Shown here: piece by piece, positions 55,028 through 62,194 of the stretch | How the letters are laid out: each line of letters starts with the position of its first letter | Position numbering within the stretch: position 1 is the first letter of the stretch | DNA from: Thalassotalea crassostreae | GTDB lineage: Bacteria > Pseudomonadota > Gammaproteobacteria > Enterobacterales > Alteromonadaceae | Reading direction: 5' to 3' | Length of the DNA stretch: 64,000 nucleotides | Assembly: GCF_001831495.1 (NCBI RefSeq) | Contig: NZ_CP017689.1 | Coordinates: 1,736,001-1,800,000, forward strand | Translations under genes and position numbers: made by a program | The notes under the pieces: model-generated | What the model saw: only the letters and a program-made list of their open reading frames with translations | What the model was told of the DNA's origin: nothing | The model's database searches: none

Positions 55028-55504
55028 TTAGTGTAAGTTCGGTTGCGTCTTATTAACGATAATGCATTCTGTATTACCTTGTTTAGCACACGAATGTAAG
55101 ATAATAATCTGGCTATCGGTTAACTGCGGGTTATTTAAAATTACGGTAGAACAATTTCCTTTTAGAAGTGCTCTGGCAATTTTATCAAACGCTACTGGTT
55201 GATGATGGCCTTGAACTCGTAAAAATTTGCTTTTGTCGATGTTGTCGGCAAGGGTCAATACATCATCATCGTCACCATCTACACATAAAACCCAACGTTT
55301 TTGCTGTTGATTTTTAAGGCAAACTTTAGCCAATGTATCTCGATAAAAAGAAGAAGAATGAGCTTGTTCAACTTTAACCCAAGGATTTTTCAATGCATGA
55401 GTTAAGCCGTTCGTTACCTTTTTAGTTACAACTAAGTTTCTGTTATTTCTAACATTAGTTGCATTGTTAGGATTGATTGTTGGGTTAGTCATTGAGTTAA
55501 TCAT
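55028..55504 (-). CDS. sulA: SulA-like SOS cell-division inhibitor
   Basis: SulA blocks FtsZ assembly during the SOS response. The 158-residue protein uses the ATG at 55504, seven bases after GGAG; an ATG two codons earlier is too close to the RBS. The C-terminal half, with FLRVQGHHQPVAFDKIARAL and KGNCSTVILNNPQLTDSQI, follows the SulA pattern of an exposed helix then a short conserved core. The N-terminus is Asn-rich and variable. Two LexA boxes and a promoter overlapped by one of them lie directly upstream, which supports the call more than the sequence alone. Confidence 0.8.
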   Translation of the reverse strand: MINSMTNPTINPNNATNVRNNRNLVVTKKVTNGLTHALKNPWVKVEQAHSSSFYRDTLAKVCLKNQQQKRWVLCVDGDDDDVLTLADNIDKSKFLRVQGHHQPVAFDKIARALLKGNCSTVILNNPQLTDSQIIILHSCAKQGNTECIIVNKTQPNLH

Positions 55505-55541
55505 GTTCATTCTCCAGTGCCGTTTCGGTGTTCTTTATAAC

Positions 55542-55561
55542 TACTGTATGAATAAACAGTA
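55542..55561 (-). promoter_or_regulatory. LexA box 1 (SOS box)
   Basis: CTGT-N8-ACAG, embedded in TACTGT...ACAGTA, 37 bases before the SulA-like start. It covers the -10 hexamer of the promoter. Confidence 0.9.
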
Positions 55562-55584
55562 TACTCATTTTTTAACCAGGTCAA
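55556..55584 (-). promoter_or_regulatory. Promoter of the SulA-like gene
   Basis: On the minus strand TTGACC (55584-55579), 17-base spacer, TACTGT (55561-55556). The -10 lies inside LexA box 1, so LexA binding would block it. Confidence 0.75.
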
Positions 55585-55589
55585 GTTTT

Positions 55590-55609
55590 TACTGAATATT
55601 TATACAGTA
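55590..55609 (-). promoter_or_regulatory. LexA box 2
   Basis: TACTGA-ATATTTAT-ACAGTA, one base off the CTGT-N8-ACAG consensus, placed just upstream of the -35. Centre-to-centre distance from box 1 is 48 bp. Confidence 0.75.
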
Positions 55610-55619
55610 ATTAATTTGA

Positions 55620-55655
55620 GGCATAGATTAAGGCATGGGTTAAGGCGTAGTTTAA
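55620..55655. repeat. Three-copy 12-bp tandem repeat
   Basis: GGCATAGATTAA, GGCATGGGTTAA and GGCGTAGTTTAA follow each other without gaps between LexA box 2 and the terminator of the next operon. Confidence 0.7.
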
Positions 55656-55693
55656 GTGGAAAGAGGCGGGTTCGAACGTTAAATTTCGGCAAT

Positions 55694-55719
55694 AAAAAAC
55701 CAGCATAACGCTGGTTTTT
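55694..55719 (-). terminator. Terminator of the FAD/ThDP operon
   Basis: AAAAACCAGC and GCTGGTTTTT around ATAAC, 20 bases past the stop codon of the thiamine-diphosphate enzyme gene on the minus strand. T runs on both strands. Confidence 0.9.
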
Positions 55720-55738
55720 ATATTAGCAGACTGAGCTT

Positions 55739-57475
55739 TTAATCGGTTATTTTTCTATATATCGCTCGACCAATCATTCTTATTTTAGTTGGAAAGGGCA
55801 TTCGTTTAAGGTTGGTTTTAACTATCCCCTGAGTAAATGCTGTTGGTTTCGAGTAATCAATTTTTATATCTAATATAACTGGCTTGCCCTGATCAGCTAA
55901 ACTACGAGCATCATAAATAGCTTTGGCAATTTCATCATTACTATTTATTTGAATATACTCACAACCTGTCGCCGTAGCGATACCTTGTAATTTAGTTTGT
56001 GGCAAAACGGTGCATGTTTTTCGATTATACGGAATTTGTTGAGCTTGGGATATTTGTGAAAGTTCACCATCATTAAACACTGCAATAACGGCACCTATGT
56101 TGTTCGCAACGGCAGTAGCGAGCTCCATACAAGTCATCATAAATGCACCATCGCCAACTATCGCCACAACATCGTTGTCAGGCGATGCGAGCTTAGTTGA
56201 GATGGCTGCTGGTGTAGCATAACCCATACAGTTAAAGTCAGTAGGTGAGATAAATCCACGAGCTTTATGTATTGGCATCAACTCAGCGCTTAAGAAAGTG
56301 TGGTTGCCGTCGTCAACTACAATTTTTGCATCATCACTTAATTGATTTCTTAACTCATCGAAAAATAAGGCTGGGTTAACTCTGTCTTTACTGTCGTGAT
56401 CATACCAAGATTGTTTGTGAAGCTTCTTATCTGCTGATATCGATGCTCTTAATGACGCAGAGTCGGCTATTGGAGATTGTTGTCTTAATCTATCTAATAA
56501 GGCTGTTGTTATTAATTTAGAATCGCCTTCAACACTAATTTTAGTTTTAAAGTTGCAATCAAACACTTTAGGGTTGATATCGATATGGATTAAATTATCA
56601 GGTAATTCACCACCAAAGCTTCCGGTAGCAATTTCTGCAAAGCGAGTGCCAATAGCAAGAACGCAATCGGCATTATTAAATGCATTTTGCGCGGCAGGGG
56701 CTGCAGCTGGACCAAAACAAAAACCTGCATGCAGTGGGTTATTTGCAGGAAAAGCGCTAATACCTTGCAAAGTCGTAGATACTGCGGCGCCAACATGCTC
56801 GGCAATTGCTTGTAAATTATCACTGGCGTGAACTGCGCCCCAACCAGCAAAGATAACAGGGTTCTTAGCATTAATTAAAAGTTCAGCAGCATTATTAATT
56901 TGGTTTTCAATTTCACTACTTAAACCAAGTGATGCGGATGCTTGATAAGGGAGTATTTCTCCTGCGTCACCTTTATCAAGTTGTAAATTTACAGGAATTT
57001 CAACGAATACAGGGCCTGGCTCGCCAGAGGTGGCAATATCGTACGCTTTATAAATCGTTTCAATGATCTGATCATGGTTTTCAACTTTAAAGGCTGCTTT
57101 GGTTATACCATCAACTAGTTTAAGCTGGTCTAACTGATGCAATTGATAATTAAATTTCGAATCGTTACGGATGCCGCCAGAAATGACTAGCATAGGGATA
57201 CCATCTAAATATGCTTCAGCAATGCCACTCGCTGCATGCGTGACGCCTGCAGCTGGTACTATTACCATTGCCCCAATACTATCGGTGGTGCGGCTTATTG
57301 CATCAGCCATAAAACCACCATGACCTTCATGCATCACAAGGTAGGGGGTTATGATCTCTGAATTGTTTAATTCATCATAAATTTCAGTATTGTGAACGCC
57401 AGGAATACCAAAAGTGTATTTAACGCCAACTTGTTCTAATGCATATCGAGTTAACCATGCTGCTGTCTTTTTCAT
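55739..57475 (-). CDS. Thiamine-diphosphate-dependent enzyme, acetolactate-synthase-like
   Basis: A 578-residue ThDP enzyme of the POX/AHAS fold. The N-terminal pyrimidine domain has the activating Glu in VMHEGHGGFMADA (about residue 50), a central domain follows (residues about 190-330), and the ThDP motif GDGAFMMTCMELATAVANN ends in NDGE about 30 residues after GDG. It is an IlvB-like paralogue without a small subunit, so anabolic acetolactate synthase is unlikely; decarboxylase, carboligase or C-C hydrolase are options. It follows the FAD dehydrogenase gene by 18 bp, so both act together. Confidence 0.88.
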   Translation of the reverse strand: MKKTAAWLTRYALEQVGVKYTFGIPGVHNTEIYDELNNSEIITPYLVMHEGHGGFMADAISRTTDSIGAMVIVPAAGVTHAASGIAEAYLDGIPMLVISGGIRNDSKFNYQLHQLDQLKLVDGITKAAFKVENHDQIIETIYKAYDIATSGEPGPVFVEIPVNLQLDKGDAGEILPYQASASLGLSSEIENQINNAAELLINAKNPVIFAGWGAVHASDNLQAIAEHVGAAVSTTLQGISAFPANNPLHAGFCFGPAAAPAAQNAFNNADCVLAIGTRFAEIATGSFGGELPDNLIHIDINPKVFDCNFKTKISVEGDSKLITTALLDRLRQQSPIADSASLRASISADKKLHKQSWYDHDSKDRVNPALFFDELRNQLSDDAKIVVDDGNHTFLSAELMPIHKARGFISPTDFNCMGYATPAAISTKLASPDNDVVAIVGDGAFMMTCMELATAVANNIGAVIAVFNDGELSQISQAQQIPYNRKTCTVLPQTKLQGIATATGCEYIQINSNDEIAKAIYDARSLADQGKPVILDIKIDYSKPTAFTQGIVKTNLKRMPFPTKIRMIGRAIYRKITD

Positions 57476-57493
57476 AATCTTTCCTAGCTATCC

Positions 57494-59104
57494 CTATTGA
57501 TTTATATGTTTAGCTGCTTGTCGTGCTGTTAATATGCAGCCGGATAAAAATGTACCTTCCAATGATTTTTCACCGTTTGCACCACCACCACCAAATCCGG
57601 CGCATTCACCGATAGCGTAAAGGCCTTTTATCGGCTGATTAGCGTTGCTAATAACCTGTGAATTTAAATTAGTTTGAATACCACCTAAGCTTTTACGGCT
57701 GATCAAACGTATATTAATCGCAATCAATGGCCCATGCTTTTTATCTTGAATGGGGTGTGGCTTACATGTTCTAAGCTTATCCGCTTTCCATTTTCGGCAA
57801 TGTTCGATCCGACGAACCTGATCGTCATTTAATAGTGCGTCGCCGCGAATAAGCATTTCGTCGTAATCATCCAATGTTTGTTGTAGAACGTGTGATTCAA
57901 CCTTATTTTCTCGGGTTAACTTATTCATTTTATCAACTAGTTCTGTCACCGAATTTGCGACAATAAAATGCTCACTTTCGTTTTCCATTTGCTTTACTAA
58001 ACGATGATTTCCAAGCAAGGTTTCTTTAAGCAGAGTAAAGAGTTTTTTGTCGCGGATCATTGGGTTATGCTCTGCGCCTGAAATTGCAAATTCCTTGCTA
58101 GCTATTTTCCAGTTTAATACTTGCCAGCCATAACCATCATCTTGATCGGCCATGCGCTGACATAAATAATTAGTATCAAAGCCGGTAACCAAAGGATCTG
58201 GACCGATCCTTTCGCCTTTAGAATTTAACCAAAGCGCTGATTTACAAGGGATCAAACTTAGCCCTTGTTTGTTAAATTTAGGTTTAGGATGCGGAATACC
58301 GGCAGCATAATTCCACATTTTATCTAAGTGCGTAACTTGGCCGCCGTTGTTGCTTACTTCATCATGGAGTAAACCATCACAACTAGGGTGAGTGCCATTT
58401 AACAAAGTCTTTGGTGCGGGCGACCAATGCGCTGGCCAGTTTTCTTTAACTTTTTCTAAATTACCTGTAAACCCGCCGGAAGCAACAATCACTTGTTCGG
58501 CTTTAAACTCAAGTTCGCCATCATCGAGAATAACTTTACAGCCAATGATTTTATCGTCTTGTTGGATCAGACTCGAGACTTTGTGGTCAAATTTAAAACT
58601 TAGGTTTTTATTGATATAAGGAGTGAGTTTTTGCATTGACTTTATCACTAACTCGCGCGATGACCCCCAAAGAATATGGTAGCGCGGAACACTATTACCA
58701 GGTGTGAATAAGCCTCGCTCAACCCAATTAACCGCTGGTAAAAACTTAATGCCTAATTCGTCTTTTACATAGCGATAAACATCGTCGTAGCTTTTATCGC
58801 AATATAGCTTTGCCCATTGTTTAGGGTAAAAGTCTGCATCGTCAAAGTTGGCAAATGAACACCAATCTTTAAACGCAATGTCGCTGTTATCGACAATGTT
58901 ATTTCGTTTCTGCTCAGGCGTACCAACTAATGCCATACCGCCAAAAGCCCATTTTGCTAATCCGCCAACTTCAGATTCTGCTTGTGCATCGAGGATCAGC
59001 ACTTTCTTATTATGTTTAACGAGCTCAATGGCACAGGTTAACCCTGCAATACCAGCGCCAATAATAATTGCGTCTAAAGAATTGTCGTGTAACACAGTTG
59101 CCAT
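57494..59104 (-). CDS. FAD-dependent dehydrogenase (KstD/fumarate-reductase-like)
   Basis: A 536-residue flavoprotein. The FAD-binding GxGxxG is DAIIIGAGIAGLTCAIEL at residues 11-28; EVGGLAKWAFGGMAL is the flavin-contact segment seen in FAD-binding dehydrogenases, and the C-terminal AIGECAGFGGGGANGEKSLEG closes the fold. It is close to proteins annotated FAD-binding dehydrogenase or 3-ketosteroid delta1-dehydrogenase-like. The substrate cannot be read. First gene of a two-gene minus-strand operon, divergent from a LuxR-type regulator. Confidence 0.88.
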   Translation of the reverse strand: MATVLHDNSLDAIIIGAGIAGLTCAIELVKHNKKVLILDAQAESEVGGLAKWAFGGMALVGTPEQKRNNIVDNSDIAFKDWCSFANFDDADFYPKQWAKLYCDKSYDDVYRYVKDELGIKFLPAVNWVERGLFTPGNSVPRYHILWGSSRELVIKSMQKLTPYINKNLSFKFDHKVSSLIQQDDKIIGCKVILDDGELEFKAEQVIVASGGFTGNLEKVKENWPAHWSPAPKTLLNGTHPSCDGLLHDEVSNNGGQVTHLDKMWNYAAGIPHPKPKFNKQGLSLIPCKSALWLNSKGERIGPDPLVTGFDTNYLCQRMADQDDGYGWQVLNWKIASKEFAISGAEHNPMIRDKKLFTLLKETLLGNHRLVKQMENESEHFIVANSVTELVDKMNKLTRENKVESHVLQQTLDDYDEMLIRGDALLNDDQVRRIEHCRKWKADKLRTCKPHPIQDKKHGPLIAINIRLISRKSLGGIQTNLNSQVISNANQPIKGLYAIGECAGFGGGGANGEKSLEGTFLSGCILTARQAAKHINQ

Positions 59105-59279
59105 AGTTTAATTATTCCTAATCAGTTTCGATAACCTAATCACGTTAGATATTTTGAATTAGCGTTTCTATTTATTTGTATATGTAGTTAAGTTTATTCG
59201 AAATATGCTTTACACAAATTTATTGTCATAGCATTATCATAGCTAATACACCGTTCTTAGCTATAGTAAAAATTACCTA

Positions 59280-60233
59280 ATGTCTGAAATGACCATAGAC
59301 AACACTCAATTTGCTGAATTTATTGCTGATATTTATACGGCTACGGGCAAAATAGAGCTGACAGAGTATCGCCATTGGGCACTTACTCAATTGCAAAATC
59401 AAGTTCAATTCGATGCTGCGCTATGGAGTAATGGCCACCAACAAACGATGAGTTTCCATAATCATACGTTATTTAATATTGATCAAAGCTTTACTCAAAA
59501 ATTACTTGATTACTTATCGATTAATCCATTGGCTGACGTACTTCTTAAGAACCTTGGCTCGCCAATCGATATGAAAGATCTAATAGAAGACAACGACTTT
59601 TATCAATCTGAAATTTACCTCAAATGCTTTAAACCTTTCGGCATACAGCGGATATTATCATCGATGCACCTTGATGAACGAACCGGTTTATTTACGTTAC
59701 TAACTTTATATCGGTTTGAACGCGACAAGGCATTTAGTCAAAACGCTAAACAAATCCATAGGCAGGCATTGTTTCACTTATTACGCAGTGACAAGCATGC
59801 GTTGTTTATGCAACTTGAGCATCAAAGAGGCTTGAATAAACACAGTCATAAAGCGATTTGTGACCAGCAAGGCTACTATCATCAAATGCAAGATTCTTTT
59901 GCCGATCTGGTTGAGCAAAGCTGGGGAGAAGAAGGGCTTAGTAGACTGCCGATAGATATCGTTAATGACCAAACCATTTCTCATCACCATCTTAATGTGT
60001 ACATTAAAGCCATTGACGAACTCTACTTAGTTGAAGTTTGGCCGCAGGGGCCACTCGACCAACTAAGTGTGCGAGAACAACAAGTAGTGCAAACATTGCA
60101 ACAAGGGCTAACCTTTAAACAAGCTGCGAAACAACTAGAGTTATCACCGTCAACGGTATCGAATCATTTATATCGAATTTATAAAAAATTAAATGTCGGT
60201 AGCAAAGCTGAATTGTTAAAGTTGCTGTCATGA
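59280..60233 (+). CDS. LuxR-type HTH transcriptional regulator
   Basis: A 317-residue regulator with a C-terminal LuxR HTH (LSVREQQVVQTLQQGLTFKQ, then KQLELSPSTVSNHLYRIYKK). The first 240 residues show no recognised PAS, receiver or autoinducer pocket. Start taken as ATG at 59280; no good Shine-Dalgarno, and an ATG three codons later is possible. Divergent from the FAD/ThDP operon by 175 bp, so it probably controls it. The next gene overlaps its stop by four bases. Confidence 0.88.
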   Translation: MSEMTIDNTQFAEFIADIYTATGKIELTEYRHWALTQLQNQVQFDAALWSNGHQQTMSFHNHTLFNIDQSFTQKLLDYLSINPLADVLLKNLGSPIDMKDLIEDNDFYQSEIYLKCFKPFGIQRILSSMHLDERTGLFTLLTLYRFERDKAFSQNAKQIHRQALFHLLRSDKHALFMQLEHQRGLNKHSHKAICDQQGYYHQMQDSFADLVEQSWGEEGLSRLPIDIVNDQTISHHHLNVYIKAIDELYLVEVWPQGPLDQLSVREQQVVQTLQQGLTFKQAAKQLELSPSTVSNHLYRIYKKLNVGSKAELLKLLS

Positions 60234-60835
60234 GTAAACGCAAAGTGACGATTGAAAGAGATCCTAAAATTCAAGGACTGGGCGACGAGCAGGCTAGGTT
60301 TAACGTATATTGCGAACATGTACCGCCATTGAGTCGCTACCAACAGCTAGCAAAAGTAGAATCGGTTAAAGCGGGCGAGTTAAAAGATATCGGTGACTCG
60401 ACGTCAAATCATTGGCGTAAGATATTTAATGTTTATGCCAAACTTCAATTTGAGTTAGAGCCGCAACAATATGCAACTTGGCAGCAACTTCGAGATGACT
60501 GGTTATTGCAAGCAAACTGTAATGTTTCGTTGTTGTTTCAACCAAGTTCTTTTGATAACTCTTTCGAATGCAATAAAATCGAATCCGACAAAGAACTAAA
60601 ATCTGAGGCGATTCACATCGTTATGGGTAAAACATACGGGGTTAAATTGCGCGAACAATATTTTGATCGTACAGGTAAAGAAATAAGTTTATTTTGGGCG
60701 ACAGCTGAATTTGCCATATGTCAGTCAAAAAAGTTGATCATCTGCCCGTACTTTGATTATCGGCAGTTGAGTAATATTAAAATTACCCAATTAGTAGGGC
60801 TTATCAATCATTTATCAGTGAGTAAACAAAAGTAA
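60230..60835 (+). CDS. Uncharacterised protein, possibly DUF6942
   Basis: A 201-residue soluble protein whose ATG overlaps the regulator stop codon (ATGA), implying translational coupling. Marks are SNHWRKIFNVYAKLQFE and, near the end, KLIICPYFDYRQLSNIKITQ. By memory these resemble a family of Alteromonadales/Vibrio proteins named DUF6942; not checked. No catalytic motif or membrane segment. Function unknown. Confidence 0.7.
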   Translation: MSKRKVTIERDPKIQGLGDEQARFNVYCEHVPPLSRYQQLAKVESVKAGELKDIGDSTSNHWRKIFNVYAKLQFELEPQQYATWQQLRDDWLLQANCNVSLLFQPSSFDNSFECNKIESDKELKSEAIHIVMGKTYGVKLREQYFDRTGKEISLFWATAEFAICQSKKLIICPYFDYRQLSNIKITQLVGLINHLSVSKQK

Positions 60836-60991
60836 ACAGTAGTAAGTAATAGTAAGTGAGTGAAAATTGAGCAATTGAAAAAATGATGTTAAATTTTTTT
60901 AATCTAAATCAATCATTTCAATAAGATCCACTATACTATTGGCTAGCGTTATTAATAACAATTATCAATAAATTTAAATAATGGTTTCATA

Positions 60992-62194
60992 ATGAATAAA
61001 AATATAGTTTTGGTGATAAATTGTGGCAGTTCGTCACTTAAATTCTCATTAATCGACCCTAAAACTACCGAAGAGCTCGTTAGCGGCATCGGTGAACGAT
61101 TATTATCAAATGATGCAGTCATTAAATTTAAAGCAAATGGCACAAAACAAACATTTGATTTACCGGCTCCGTTTGATCACCAAACCGCCGTGGCTGCGCT
61201 GGTTGATTATTTACAACAAAACAACCTTCAACAAGACGTTATTGCAGTCGGTCACCGCATCGTTCATGGTGGCGAAAAGTATTCACAACCAATTTTAATT
61301 AATAGTGACGTTAAACAAACGATTAAAGAGTTGTCGAAACTCGCGCCGTTACACAACCCGGTGAACTTAATTGGTGTTGAAGCGGCAGAACGTGCCTTTG
61401 CAGGATTACCTCAAGTCGCAGTATTTGATACCGCTTTTCATCAAACCATGCCGGAAAAAGCATTTTTATATGGCATACCTTACGTATTATATAAAGACCA
61501 TGGCATTCGCAGTTATGGTTTTCATGGTACCAGTCACTATTATGTCAGTAATCAAGCTGCTCAAATGCTTGGTAAAAAGATTAATAACACCAGCGTTATC
61601 GCCGCTCACTTAGGCAACGGTTGTAGCGTTACTGCCGTTAAGGACGGTAAAAGTGTTGATTGTTCTATGGGCTTTACACCATTAGCAGGGGTAATGATGG
61701 GCACTCGCAGTGGCGATATCGACCCTGGTATTATTTTCCATCTTGTTGATCAACTCAATTATAGTGTTGAGCAAGTCTCTGCCATGTTAAATAAAGAAAG
61801 TGGTTTGTTGGGCGTATCGCAAATGAGTAACGATTGTCGCACCATTGAACAAGCAATATTCGACAGCAATGACCCACAAGCAACGCTGGCGATGGATATC
61901 TTTAGCTATCGAATTGCTAAGTCGATAGCATCATTAACAGCCTCTTTAACAAACCTAGATGCGTTAGTATTTACCGGCGGTATTGGTGAAAACTCGGCCT
62001 ATGTGCGTGAACAAGTGGTCGCTAGTCTTAAATTATTAAATATTGTGATTGATGACGCTAAAAACCAAGAAATATGCTTTGGTAAATCAGGCAACATCGC
62101 ACAGGCTAGCTCAACACCATGTTTGGTGATCCCAACAAACGAAGAATTAGTGATAGCAGAGCAGAGCTATCAATTACTGCAAGAGGGCAAATAA
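60992..62194 (+). CDS. ackA: Acetate kinase
   Basis: Interconverts acetate plus ATP with acetyl phosphate plus ADP. The 400-residue protein opens VLVINCGSSSLKFSLID, has GHRIVHGGEKY, FDTAFHQTMP, GIRSYGFHGTSHYYVS, HLGNGCSV, MGTRSGDIDPG and FTGGIGENSAYVRE, i.e. all ASKHA and catalytic (Asn, Arg, His, Asp, Glu) motifs. pta starts immediately after its stop codon, giving the standard ackA-pta operon of overflow metabolism. Confidence 0.98.
   Translation: MNKNIVLVINCGSSSLKFSLIDPKTTEELVSGIGERLLSNDAVIKFKANGTKQTFDLPAPFDHQTAVAALVDYLQQNNLQQDVIAVGHRIVHGGEKYSQPILINSDVKQTIKELSKLAPLHNPVNLIGVEAAERAFAGLPQVAVFDTAFHQTMPEKAFLYGIPYVLYKDHGIRSYGFHGTSHYYVSNQAAQMLGKKINNTSVIAAHLGNGCSVTAVKDGKSVDCSMGFTPLAGVMMGTRSGDIDPGIIFHLVDQLNYSVEQVSAMLNKESGLLGVSQMSNDCRTIEQAIFDSNDPQATLAMDIFSYRIAKSIASLTASLTNLDALVFTGGIGENSAYVREQVVASLKLLNIVIDDAKNQEICFGKSGNIAQASSTPCLVIPTNEELVIAEQSYQLLQEGK

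Noticed and set aside
55665..55690. tRNA T-arm-like GGGTTCGAAC
   Set aside because: The flanking bases do not pair into a T stem and no acceptor or anticodon stem can be built.
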